From the NCBI RefSeq assembly GCF_008274695.1, contig NZ_VTOU01000002.1, positions 124,001 to 188,000 of the forward strand: 64,000 nucleotides of DNA. Reading direction: 5' to 3'. How positions within the stretch are numbered: the stretch's first letter is position 1; each line of letters begins with the position of its first letter. The translations under genes and the position numbers were made by a program. Below the pieces are notes generated by a model, which did no database searches, was not told the DNA's origin, and saw only the letters and a list, made by a program, of their open reading frames with translations. This DNA is from Sphingomonas montanisoli. GTDB taxonomy: Bacteria; Pseudomonadota; Alphaproteobacteria; Sphingomonadales; Sphingomonadaceae. Shown here in pieces: positions 19,263 to 28,690 of this stretch.

Positions 19263-22200
19263 TAGTTGATCCCCCCGGTGGTGCCGCCCTGCGGCTTGTC
19301 GGTCTTCTCGTCCTTGTTGCCGCCGCCGCTATTGCCGCCGCTGCCTGCCGCGCCGCCCGCCGCGCCACCCGGCGTCGCGCCAGGCTCGGACGCGCCGGCT
19401 TCACCGCCGCCGCCCCCACCGCCGCTGTTCGACGTGCCTTCGGTCGCCGTTGTCGCGGCCGTGCCGCTGGCACCCGCGTTCGATTCACCCGCCGGGGTCG
19501 CGGCCGTGCCGCCGCCCTGGCCGCCCGTCGAACCGCCGCCTTCGGTGCCGCCAGTGCTTCCGCCAGCCGCGGAGCCGCCCGCGTTGCCGCTGCCTGCGGT
19601 GTTTCCGGTGCTGCCGCCGGCCGAAGCCGCGCCACCCGCCGAACCCGCAGAGCCCGTACCACCGGTCGAAGCCGAACCGCCCGCCGAGCCGGAGGCACCG
19701 GCCGAGCCAGCATTACCGGTCGAGCCCGCGCCTGCCGAAGCCGCGCCGCCGACCGATCCGGTACCGCCCGTCGGCGCGGTACCGCTGGGGAGGCTGCCGC
19801 CCGCTGCGCCGCCGAAGCTTGCGCCCCCGGCACCCGTGCCGGCCGCGCCGCCGAAGCCGCCGCCAGTCGCGCCGCCGAAGCCACCGCTGCCGCCAAGATC
19901 GCCCAGCGGACCGCTGGTGTCGCCCAGGCCGCCGGCACCGGTCGATCCGATGTCGCTGCCGGCATCGCCGCCCCACAGGCTGGAATTGCCCGAGCTGGTG
20001 ACCGGCGTGTCGATCACGGGGCCGCCGCCGCCGATGCTGCTGGTGTCGATCAGCACGTTGACGCGCGTCGCGCTCTGCGCCGCTGCCGTCGCGCCGTCAT
20101 CCTCACCATCCGAACCTTCGTCGGTGGCGGCATTGTCGCTGGCGGTACCGTCATTGTCGGCCGATCCGCCGGCCGGGCCGTTGGTCGCGCCGCCGCCAAT
20201 GCCCGTCACCGCCGACTGGATGGTCGCGGCGATCTGGGTCAACTGGTTCTGAACGGTGTTAGTGACGACGGCGCCCGCGGTGCAGGTCGTCCCGTCGAAG
20301 CCGCAGCCGTTGACGCTGGACGTCGTGCTGATCCGTCCGGTGCTGCCGGGAGCGATCATCACGGTCGAGACCGTGCCCGACGACGATGTCGGTGTGCCGG
20401 AAGCATCGAGCGAGCGGCCGAAGATCACGACGTCGACAGTGCCCTGGCCCGGTGCAGCCGCGACGCTCACGCCGCCGGTGCCGGCGGTGAAGCCGGCGGG
20501 GTCGGTGGCCGTGCCCGAATTGGCGATCAGCAGGGTGTTGCCGACGGTGAAGGCAAGGCGGCCGGCCTGGATGTAGCCGGCGCTGTTCACCGCGCTGCCC
20601 GTAGCGCCCAGGCCGAGCAAGGTATCGCGGCCGGCGAAGCGGGGGTTGGCCGCCAGCTGGTCGAGCAGAGCCGCGTTGCCGACAGCGACGTTCGTGGCGC
20701 TGATATTGGCCACGCCATTCACCGCATTGCCGGCGCCGAGCAGGCGGAGCTGCCCGGTGGGGGTCACGATCTCGAACCGCTGGCCGGCGACGAAGGTCGC
20801 CGTGTTGGTTGCTGCCATATTGGTGAAGTCGACATTGCCGGTGATGCGGATCGACCCCGGGGTGGCGACGCGGAAGCCGCCGGTCGCGCCGTTCAGCGCG
20901 TTCGCCGCATTGATCGCCGCTGTATCGAACGTGACGTTGCCGGTCGAGTTGAACGCGATCTGGGTCGCGCGCAGTCGGCCGATCTCGGCCGCGTCGAGCG
21001 TGTAGCCCGTCACCTGCGCCGTGCCGCCCAGCGTGCTGGGCCCGGTGCCGCTGTTGGTCAGGGTCAGCGCGGTCGTCGCCGCGTTGCCGAGCGAGCCATT
21101 GGCGCCGATCGCGATGTCGGTCGACGCGACGTTGATCGTCGGTGCCGTGACTGCGCCGTTGAAGCTGGCCGCGCCACTGGCCGCGATCTGGACCGATGCG
21201 GCGTTGATACCGCCTGCCGTGAACGCGCCCGAGCCGACCGAGAAGGCGCCTGGCGTGTTGACTGCGCCGAAGCTCGCCGCACCCGTGCCGGCGGTGGCCG
21301 AGACCGAAGAGGCCTGAAGCGTGCCGGTGCTGATGCCGTTCGACGCGACGGTGAAGGCGCCACTGTCGACGACATTGCCGAAGCTCGCGGCCCCGCCCGT
21401 ATTCACGCGCACTGAAGAGGCCGTGAGGTTGCCGGCCGCAAAGCCGCTGGCCGAGGCGACATCGAAGCGACCGGTTGAAACCGGGCCGGCGAAGCTGACC
21501 GCGCCGCCCGCGCGGACCGGCGCATTGGCCAGCAGCACACTGGCGTCGATGCCGTCATCGGTATCGACGTCGGGAAGCTGGCTGGAATTGCCAACAAAGA
21601 CGTAGCCTCCGGCGACAGTTGAAACCGAACCGAAGCTGGCACTTCCGCCCGCAAGTGCGAGGACCGAATCCTGGCTGCTGGCGATGTTGCCGGCCGAGAT
21701 GTTGCCGGTCAGCGCGACGAGGCCGATGGTGCCGGGCGCGCTGACATTGCCGACCGTCAGATTGCCGCCGGCGCCAAGCCCGATCTCGTAGAGTTCCTCG
21801 GAATTGCGGTTGCTGGGCGCGTTGATGGTCGCGCTGGCGACCGTGACATTGCCGCTGCCGAGCACCGAAATCTCGTCCGTCGCGACCAGCGCGCCGGTGG
21901 TGATGTCGGCTCCGGCGACGAACGCCTCGAGATTCTCCTCGTTCGGCCCGGCTTCGAAGTCGATCTCGCCTGCCGTCGCGGTGACATCGCCCGCCGTGAT
22001 CGATCCCGCCGCCGTGGATTCGACGTTGGCGCCGGTTGCGTTGCCGAAGCGGACCGAGCCCGCATCGGCGAAGACGCCGATTTCACCGGCAGCCGCGAGA
22101 TTACCCGTGGTGACCGAGCCGCGTTGGCTGAACACGGTGATATCGCCAGCGGTCGAGGCGATGTTGCCGATGGTGACCGTGCCGGGCAGGACGACGTTGG

Positions 22201-25200
22201 GCAGTGTCTGCGGTATCATCGTGCTGGCGATGAACACGCCGTTGGTGGCATTGACATTGCCGATGTTGACGACGCCACCGGCCTGCGCGGAAAGCGCGCT
22301 GGCGGTGATGTTACCGACATTGATCGCCGCGGGTGCAACGAGCAGAACTTCACCGCTGGCAGTCAGAGCGCCAGCCTGAATGGCAGGCGCCGTCAGGAAG
22401 ATCGTGGGGGCGCTGACGTCACCCAGGATGTAGTTGCTGAAGCTGCGGATATCGAGCTGGTTGCTGACCGTGATATTGCCGGTGCGGAACGTGCCGTTCG
22501 ATGCCGCGCGGAAGCGGGCGGCATTGACGTTGCCATTGACCGTGATCGTACCGGGTGCGGAGGGGATGCCCGCGACAGGCACCGGCGTCGCGGCGAAATA
22601 AGTCGCCGGATCGAGGCTGCCGCCCGATTGCTGGAACATCGACGAATTGGCGATGTACACGCCCCCGGTGGTCGAACCAGCGTTGAGCGAACCCGTGGTG
22701 ACCGCGCGGCCGCTGAGCAGGACGATCGACTGCTGTTGCGAGCTGATGTCGCCGGTGGTGATCGTGGAGGCCTGCGAGACGACGCCAACATTGCCGCGCG
22801 CCGCAATCGCGCCGCCGGTGACGGCGCCCGCCGAACGGATGCCGACCGCATAGCCCTGCTGCGACTGGCCGACCGGATTGACCAGACCCGCGCTCAGCGA
22901 ACCGTAGGTGACGCCGCCCGTGGTCGCGGTCAGGCCGATCGTGTCGCCAGAGATGACGTTGCCGGCGTTAATTGAACCGCCCCGCAGCTGAACGTTACTG
23001 TTCGACGTGACCTGTCCGGTCGAAACCGCGCCATTTGCCGCCAACAGCAACTGCCCGCCCGAAATTGGGCCGCTGACCGAGATCGACCCGTCTACTGCTG
23101 GCAGGTTGGAGAACGGTGGAGGAACGGTCCCGCCCGACTGCAGCTGCGACGAGACGTTGCTGATCGACAGGCCGACGACATTGGTGAAGGCGTTGGCCTG
23201 GGTTCCGGTAACGACCGTACCCAGCGAAACGTTGGTAGCGGCGAAAAGCTCGGCGAGGCTGCTCGTCGTCAGATTGCTCAGCGTGAGGTTACCGGTGGTG
23301 GCGGCCGCGTAGACACGGCCCGTGGCCGACACATTGCCTGCACGCACCGAATTGCCGATCAGAGCAATGCGCGCCTCCTGCCCGGGCGCAGAGGTCAGGC
23401 GGCTCGCGGCGGCATCGATATCCGCCACGACGAGGTCGCCGCCGCGCGCCTGAAGCGTGGCGCTGCCGACTGTAACCGTTCCGATCGTGGCGTTGCCGTT
23501 GAGAGCTTCCGCATAAACGCTGGCGCCAGACAGATCGCCGGTGGTCAGCGAACCGCCGGCGGAAACGTTGCCGCCGCCGACGAGATTGCCCATATTGACG
23601 TTGCCGCCGGCAGCGAGCGTCAGCCCCGCCGCGCTGAACGAACCCGCCGTGACCGAGCCCGCCGCCGTGATGCCGACAGTGCCGGAGGACGTCACATCGC
23701 CGACCGCTATCGAACCGCCGGGCCCGCCGTTGAAAACTCGCGCGTTAACGGTCACCGGGCCGCCGGTCAGATTGCCCGTGGTGATCGTGCCCGCGGTCGA
23801 GCCGTACATGCTAAGCCCGATTTGCTGGGCGTTGATGTTGCCCGTAGCGATCGACGAACCCAGGGCGTTGACGTTGCCGCCAGCGGTGATCGCGCCGGTC
23901 GATATTGGTCCGGTGACGAAAAGGCCGTTGACCACAGCGCTTGTGGAGGCGCTCAGATCGACATTGCCGGTGGTGGTGATCGTACCGCTGGTAATCGAAC
24001 TGGCGTCGTTGATCGCGACGCTTCCGGCGTTGACGTTGCCCAGCGTGATGTTGCCACCACCTAGCGTGAGCGCATCCGACAGATTGACCCCACCGATTTG
24101 CATCGCGCCGGTCGCTGCGGCAATCAGGTTTCGTCCGGTCACGGTGCCGGCAACCGTCAGCGAGCCAGGGGTCTGGCCGAGAGCGGCGATCGGGGTCGGC
24201 GCCTGACCGAAATAGACCGTCGGATCGAGACTGCCGTTATTCGCCGCGAACATCGCCGAATCGGCGACATAGATGCCCTGTGTGGTGGATCCGGCCGTCA
24301 GCGCACCTGTCGACAGCGCGCCCTTGCCGAGCAGAACGATCGACTGCTGTTGCGAGCTGATGTCGCCGGTGGTGATCGCGCCTGTTTGGCTGACGATGCC
24401 GACATTGCCGCGCGCCGCGATCGCGCCGCCGGCGACGTTGCCCGCCGAGCGGATGCCAACGCCATAGCCCTGCTGCGACTGGCCGACCGGATTGACCAGA
24501 CCCGCGCTCAGCGAACCGTAGGTGACGCCGCCCGTGGTCGCGGTCAGGCCGATCGTGTCGCCAGAGATGACGTTGCCGACCGCGATTGCCGTGCCGGCGG
24601 CGACGACCGATGCACCGGCGGTGATGTCGCCGGTAGTGATGGTGCTTGCGGCGCTGAGCGGGGTCGTCGGCGCGGCCTGCTGGACATTGAGCAGCACCGC
24701 GCCGCCCGCGAAGATCGTGCCGAGATCGAGCGCACCGCCGGTCTGGCTGACGACGGTGATGTTGCCGCCCGCGGCGCGCAAGCCGCCGACCTTGATCGCG
24801 CCGGGCACCGTCAGCGTGAAGCTGCCGGCCGTCTTGTTCAGGATCGCTGACGTGTCGATCGAATTGGCGAAGATGTTGAAGGCGTTGGCGCTGAACACGC
24901 CATTGCCGTTCGGAGTCGCGGTCTGGATGATCTGGCTGCTGGTCGAACCGCCAAGGGTGACGTTGCCGGACGTGGAGATCGAGCTGAGCGCGTCGACGTT
25001 CAGGGAGAGATCACCCGGGGTAACAAGCGTCAATCCGCCAGAACCCAGCACGATCGATCCACCACCGGTCGCAGACAATTCGCTGAAGCTCGGCGGTGTC
25101 AAAATCTGCGTCAGATTGGCAAAGTCGATGAACTCGCGCGTGCCTTTGACACCCGCATTCGCGATCGTGATGCCAGGCGCGTTGATCGTGCCGCCATTGA

Positions 25201-28200
25201 TGGCGGCGACGAGGAACTCGCCCGAAACCGCGACAGGATCGGACGTGACCGGCGCGGTGCCCGAGCCGGCATAGCCGCTGACATCGGCGGTGACGCCGTT
25301 GGGAAGCTGCAGCGTGCCGACATCGGTCGATTGGAAGCGGGGCGACGCGATCATCGCGAAGTCGCCACCCGATCCACGGCCGAACGTGCCCGCTGTGGTG
25401 CCCTCGCCCCCATCGCCGCCGCGGCCCGATACATCGACCGTCGCGCCGGATTCATTGATGTCGATGAAATTGATCAGAGCCGATCCGCCGCGCTGAAGGA
25501 CGTTGGCGAAGCCACCCGAGCCACGACCACCTTCGCCGCCTGCCGCGCTATAAACGCCGTTTTCATCGGACGCGCCGAAGCCGCCTTCGCCGCCCTCGCC
25601 CTGCGCATTGATGTCGAGGCCGCCGTTGAAGCTGGCCGACCCGGTCGTCGGTGTTCCGGTTACGCCGGAAAACAGGCCGACCTGTATCAGGCCGCCGAAG
25701 CCGTTGCCGCCCTTGCCGCCCGCCGTGAAGGTCGAGCCGTTGTCGGAGCCGCTTCCGCCTTCGCCGCCTTCGCCTTCGGCCCTGGCCTCCGCCGCGCCAT
25801 TGATCGTGAGGATGCCGCCGGCGGCGGTGCCGCCGATCGCGACGCCCTTGAGCTGGTTATTGTTCCCATCGACGAAATTGCCACCGATGCCGTCGCCGCC
25901 CGTGCCGCCGTCCTGCGGAACGCCATCGCTGAAGCCCGATCCGCCGTCTCCGCCATAGCCGCTGGCAGAGGCGTAAACATTGCCGCCCAAGGTGATCGCA
26001 TTGTTGGAAAGGCCTGGGCCACCATTGGCCTGGATCAACGCAAAGCCGCCAATGCCCCGGCCGCCATTGCCGACGTCACCTTCGATCCCGGCATCACCGC
26101 CGCGACCGTCGGCGCGCGCTTCCAGCCCGAAGAACGACATTCCGGTGTCGTTGAGGGTGATCGTCGCGCCGCTTACGCCCGGCGTACCGTTTGACAGAAC
26201 ACCATTGGCGACTGTGATGCTGACCTCGCCGCCTATGCCCTCGCCGCCATTAAAGCCGACGCCGCCATAGCCGCTGGCGAGCAGCTGCGCCTCGTTGAAG
26301 ATCGTGATGTCGGCGTCGTTGATCGCGCGGACGCGCGCGAAGCCGCCGATGCCGACGCCGCCGTCACCATATTGATTGATGCCGGCATAGCCTTCGGCAT
26401 AGGCGTAGAGGCCGTTGTTGAGCGTGATCCCGCCGCCGCTGGCGAAGACCGACGCCTGCCCGCCGCGCGCCGATGCGCCGCTGAAATCCGGATAGGTGAT
26501 GGTGGGTGCGAAGACTTCGCCGCCAAACGGATCGAGGCCGTAAGCCGAGCCATCGAGATAGGCAGCGCCGCCGATGAAGGTCCCGCCCGCGCCGTTGCGC
26601 GACAGGAGCGCGGTGCCGCCGCGCAGCGAGATGGTTTCTTCACCCCCCAGCGGAATGGCGAAGCCGCCAAAGGCTTCGCCGGAAACGGCGCGCGCATAGA
26701 TGTTTACGCCGCTGCCGGTGATGATGCTGGCGCTTTCCGCACCGATTTGCGCGAAGCCGCCGGCCGCGCCACCGGCATTGAAGCCATTGCCGCCCTGCGC
26801 ATCCGCGCTGACGTCCACAAAGCCGCCCAGGTTCATATCCTGCGAAGCATTGTTGAAGATCACCGCACGGCCGCCATAGCCGAAGCCACCGTCATTATCG
26901 ATACTGTTGCCGCCATAGCCGTTGGCACTGAGCGTGACCGGGCCGGTTACGGTCAGCACACCGCCGGCATTGGCCCCGAGCGACGCACCGGTCAGGAAGC
27001 TCTGGCCGAAGGGATCGCCGCCGCCGAAGCCATTGCCGCCCTTGGCGCCGCTGCCGGAGCCGAGGCCGCCATAGCCCTCGGAGTACATTTCCAGCGCGCC
27101 GAGCGTGATCGAGCCGCCGCTGGCGTTGACCGAGACGAGACCGCCCACGCCGGTTCCGCCAAACGCCTGCGACACCGCATTATCGCCGATGCCGTTCGAT
27201 ACCAGGCTGGCGATGCCCGCCACCGTCACCGCGCCGCCCGCCCCCGTCGACAAGGACAGCGTACCGGCGGTCGCGCTCACACCATCGCCCAGCGCGCGAT
27301 GCGATGTGTTGAAGTAAAGATTGCGCGCGAAATCGAGCCGCGTGCCCGAACCGGCGGAGATCGACGCATTGCCGGTCGCGTAGCCGCTTACATCACTCAG
27401 GAATTTGGGATTGCCCTGAGCCGACGCCGCGCTGCCGACGATGTTGATGTTGACGAACGTGGTATTGGGATCGCCTACAGTGGGCGCACGGGTGGCGATG
27501 GCAGGCGCGCGAGTGCCTTCGTCGATCTCCACCGAGTTATTCTGGACGTTATAGCCGCCCGACAGGATGATCGAATTGCGACCCTGCTGCACGGCGTTGG
27601 CGACTTCGAAGCCGAGCTGGCCGTCACCCTGAATCAGCATCGTGACCGCGCTGTTCTTCGGAACCGCGACCAGCGAGATGCGCTGCTGGACGTTCTGTTC
27701 AAAATCGTTCGCGGGGCCGGTGGTACTGCCACCGTGGGTCAGCGCGCGCAGCGAACCGTCAGGCAACAATTCCCCATCGGTGCCGACGTTGATCTGAATG
27801 TCAAACAGGCCCTCGTTGAGCGTCAGTGTCGCGTCCTCGGCCGCGACATAAGCGGCGCTGACATTGTCTGTGCCATTGAGCGTACCGATGGTGACGTCGC
27901 CGTTCTGCTCCACGGTCGGCGCGACGATGCCGATATAATTGCTGACGGCGATCTGTGCGCCCGATGCGATCTGCACTTTGCCGCCGCGCGCGAGGCCCGT
28001 GACCATCGGGTCATTGGTGAAGGTTGCACCGCCACTGTTGAAGTTGCCGATGGGATCGAGCGAAGTAAGCAGCAGCCCGCCGACATTGATGTTCGCGGTG
28101 GCACCGACGAGGATACCACCCGGGCTGTAGAACCAGATATTTCCACCGCCCAATTGGCTGCTGACGCTGCTGCCAATCTGATTTCGATAAGACGAAATCA

Positions 28201-28690
28201 CACCATTTAGGCTGATCTGACGGCTTTGATCGGTCGGAATGATACGGTTTAAAACAGTGAAATCGGGACCGAAGTCCGACCCGTCAGCCTGAAAAAATAG
28301 ACGATTGCCATTTGGCAGCAGGTTGATCGCGCCGGGGGCAGCTTCGGCGCTGGCATAAGGCGTCCAGTTGATCACCGCAGTCGAGGATGAGATGAAAACT
28401 CGATCCGTGTTGACGCCGTCCACACCCTGGACGTTGTTGTACCGGGCCACGTTGCCCGATCCACCCGTTATGCTCGCCCGGAAAGCGCCGGATTCGCCGG
28501 TAGCAAGGTCGAAGACGCCTGATCCGTTCGGATTTATGCCGTTGCCGACAAAGTTACCAGAAATCGCATTCGTCACCGGCGCCGCGAGGGCGGTGCCGAG
28601 GGCGAGGACGGATGTCAGCGTGCGCGATGTGAACAGCGGCTTCTTGCCGGGGCGGTTGTGACGCGCGAACGGATCGTTGGTGTTACGCAT
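19262..28690 (-). CDS. Giant TpsA exoprotein (filamentous haemagglutinin-type)
   Basis: A 3142-residue secreted protein of the two-partner secretion type. A long N-terminal signal with a charged front (MRNTNDPFARHNRPGKKPLF) leads to a TPS domain at about 45-300; where classical members have NPNG, this one has FYSPGGILVGATANINVGGL. Residues about 500-1130 are rich in glycine-tyrosine motifs (EGYGGLGSG, SGYGGDGG), about 1150-2600 in degenerate beta-helix repeats of the form GNVTTGDITAG, and the last 300 in low-complexity Gly/Ala/Ser/Thr. The only cysteines I see are Cys2796 and Cys2803. The start at 28690 overlaps the transporter stop (TAATG); an upstream in-frame ATG at 28711 is less likely. 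It probably forms a surface or released fibre; adhesion is inferred. Confidence 0.93.
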   Translation of the reverse strand: MRNTNDPFARHNRPGKKPLFTSRTLTSVLALGTALAAPVTNAISGNFVGNGINPNGSGVFDLATGESGAFRASITGGSGNVARYNNVQGVDGVNTDRVFISSSTAVINWTPYASAEAAPGAINLLPNGNRLFFQADGSDFGPDFTVLNRIIPTDQSRQISLNGVISSYRNQIGSSVSSQLGGGNIWFYSPGGILVGATANINVGGLLLTSLDPIGNFNSGGATFTNDPMVTGLARGGKVQIASGAQIAVSNYIGIVAPTVEQNGDVTIGTLNGTDNVSAAYVAAEDATLTLNEGLFDIQINVGTDGELLPDGSLRALTHGGSTTGPANDFEQNVQQRISLVAVPKNSAVTMLIQGDGQLGFEVANAVQQGRNSIILSGGYNVQNNSVEIDEGTRAPAIATRAPTVGDPNTTFVNINIVGSAASAQGNPKFLSDVSGYATGNASISAGSGTRLDFARNLYFNTSHRALGDGVSATAGTLSLSTGAGGAVTVAGIASLVSNGIGDNAVSQAFGGTGVGGLVSVNASGGSITLGALEMYSEGYGGLGSGSGAKGGNGFGGGDPFGQSFLTGASLGANAGGVLTVTGPVTLSANGYGGNSIDNDGGFGYGGRAVIFNNASQDMNLGGFVDVSADAQGGNGFNAGGAAGGFAQIGAESASIITGSGVNIYARAVSGEAFGGFAIPLGGEETISLRGGTALLSRNGAGGTFIGGAAYLDGSAYGLDPFGGEVFAPTITYPDFSGASARGGQASVFASGGGITLNNGLYAYAEGYAGINQYGDGGVGIGGFARVRAINDADITIFNEAQLLASGYGGVGFNGGEGIGGEVSITVANGVLSNGTPGVSGATITLNDTGMSFFGLEARADGRGGDAGIEGDVGNGGRGIGGFALIQANGGPGLSNNAITLGGNVYASASGYGGDGGSGFSDGVPQDGGTGGDGIGGNFVDGNNNQLKGVAIGGTAAGGILTINGAAEARAEGEGGEGGSGSDNGSTFTAGGKGGNGFGGLIQVGLFSGVTGTPTTGSASFNGGLDINAQGEGGEGGFGASDENGVYSAAGGEGGRGSGGFANVLQRGGSALINFIDINESGATVDVSGRGGDGGEGTTAGTFGRGSGGDFAMIASPRFQSTDVGTLQLPNGVTADVSGYAGSGTAPVTSDPVAVSGEFLVAAINGGTINAPGITIANAGVKGTREFIDFANLTQILTPPSFSELSATGGGSIVLGSGGLTLVTPGDLSLNVDALSSISTSGNVTLGGSTSSQIIQTATPNGNGVFSANAFNIFANSIDTSAILNKTAGSFTLTVPGAIKVGGLRAAGGNITVVSQTGGALDLGTIFAGGAVLLNVQQAAPTTPLSAASTITTGDITAGASVVAAGTAIAVGNVISGDTIGLTATTGGVTYGSLSAGLVNPVGQSQQGYGVGIRSAGNVAGGAIAARGNVGIVSQTGAITTGDISSQQQSIVLLGKGALSTGALTAGSTTQGIYVADSAMFAANNGSLDPTVYFGQAPTPIAALGQTPGSLTVAGTVTGRNLIAAATGAMQIGGVNLSDALTLGGGNITLGNVNAGSVAINDASSITSGTITTTGNVDLSASTSAVVNGLFVTGPISTGAITAGGNVNALGSSIATGNINAQQIGLSMYGSTAGTITTGNLTGGPVTVNARVFNGGPGGSIAVGDVTSSGTVGITAAGSVTAGSFSAAGLTLAAGGNVNMGNLVGGGNVSAGGSLTTGDLSGASVYAEALNGNATIGTVTVGSATLQARGGDLVVADIDAAASRLTSAPGQEARIALIGNSVRAGNVSATGRVYAAATTGNLTLSNLTTSSLAELFAATNVSLGTVVTGTQANAFTNVVGLSISNVSSQLQSGGTVPPPFSNLPAVDGSISVSGPISGGQLLLAANGAVSTGQVTSNSNVQLRGGSINAGNVISGDTIGLTATTGGVTYGSLSAGLVNPVGQSQQGYAVGIRSAGAVTGGAIAARGNVGVVSQASTITTGDISSQQQSIVLLSGRAVTTGSLNAGSTTGGVYIANSSMFQQSGGSLDPATYFAATPVPVAGIPSAPGTITVNGNVNAARFRAASNGTFRTGNITVSNQLDIRSFSNYILGDVSAPTIFLTAPAIQAGALTASGEVLLVAPAAINVGNITASALSAQAGGVVNIGNVNATNGVFIASTMIPQTLPNVVLPGTVTIGNIASTAGDITVFSQRGSVTTGNLAAAGEIGVFADAGSVRFGNATGANVESTAAGSITAGDVTATAGEIDFEAGPNEENLEAFVAGADITTGALVATDEISVLGSGNVTVASATINAPSNRNSEELYEIGLGAGGNLTVGNVSAPGTIGLVALTGNISAGNIASSQDSVLALAGGSASFGSVSTVAGGYVFVGNSSQLPDVDTDDGIDASVLLANAPVRAGGAVSFAGPVSTGRFDVASASGFAAGNLTASSVRVNTGGAASFGNVVDSGAFTVASNGISTGTLQASSVSATAGTGAASFGAVNTPGAFSVGSGAFTAGGINAASVQIAASGAASFNGAVTAPTINVASTDIAIGANGSLGNAATTALTLTNSGTGPSTLGGTAQVTGYTLDAAEIGRLRATQIAFNSTGNVTFDTAAINAANALNGATGGFRVATPGSIRITGNVDFTNMAATNTATFVAGQRFEIVTPTGQLRLLGAGNAVNGVANISATNVAVGNAALLDQLAANPRFAGRDTLLGLGATGSAVNSAGYIQAGRLAFTVGNTLLIANSGTATDPAGFTAGTGGVSVAAAPGQGTVDVVIFGRSLDASGTPTSSSGTVSTVMIAPGSTGRISTTSSVNGCGFDGTTCTAGAVVTNTVQNQLTQIAATIQSAVTGIGGGATNGPAGGSADNDGTASDNAATDEGSDGEDDGATAAAQSATRVNVLIDTSSIGGGGPVIDTPVTSSGNSSLWGGDAGSDIGSTGAGGLGDTSGPLGDLGGSGGFGGATGGGFGGAAGTGAGGASFGGAAGGSLPSGTAPTGGTGSVGGAASAGAGSTGNAGSAGASGSAGGSASTGGTGSAGSAGGAASAGGSTGNTAGSGNAGGSAAGGSTGGTEGGGSTGGQGGGTAATPAGESNAGASGTAATTATEGTSNSGGGGGGGEAGASEPGATPGGAAGGAAGSGGNSGGGNKDEKTDKPQGGTTGGIN
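22849..22964 (-). repeat. 116-nt perfect direct repeat in tpsA, copy 2
   Basis: Identical over 116 nt to 24463-24578, encoding residues about 1909-1947 (GDTIGLTATTGGVTYGSL and following). Similarity continues less perfectly over roughly 360 nt in each copy. The copies are 1614 nt apart, exactly 538 codons. Confidence 0.92.
24463..24578 (-). repeat. 116-nt perfect direct repeat in tpsA, copy 1
   Basis: Partner of 22849-22964, encoding residues about 1371-1409. Both lie in the beta-helix region, in the same frame and orientation. Confidence 0.92.

Noticed and set aside
16263-19265. 1000-codon open frame on the plus strand
   Set aside because: Antisense to the CHAT gene, which has signal peptide and catalytic motifs; the plus-strand product is low-complexity Arg/Gly/Asp with no domain.
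19266-20252. Proline-rich plus-strand protein of 328 codons
   Set aside because: Antisense of the Gly/Ala/Ser-rich C-terminus of the exoprotein; proline codons are complements of glycine codons.
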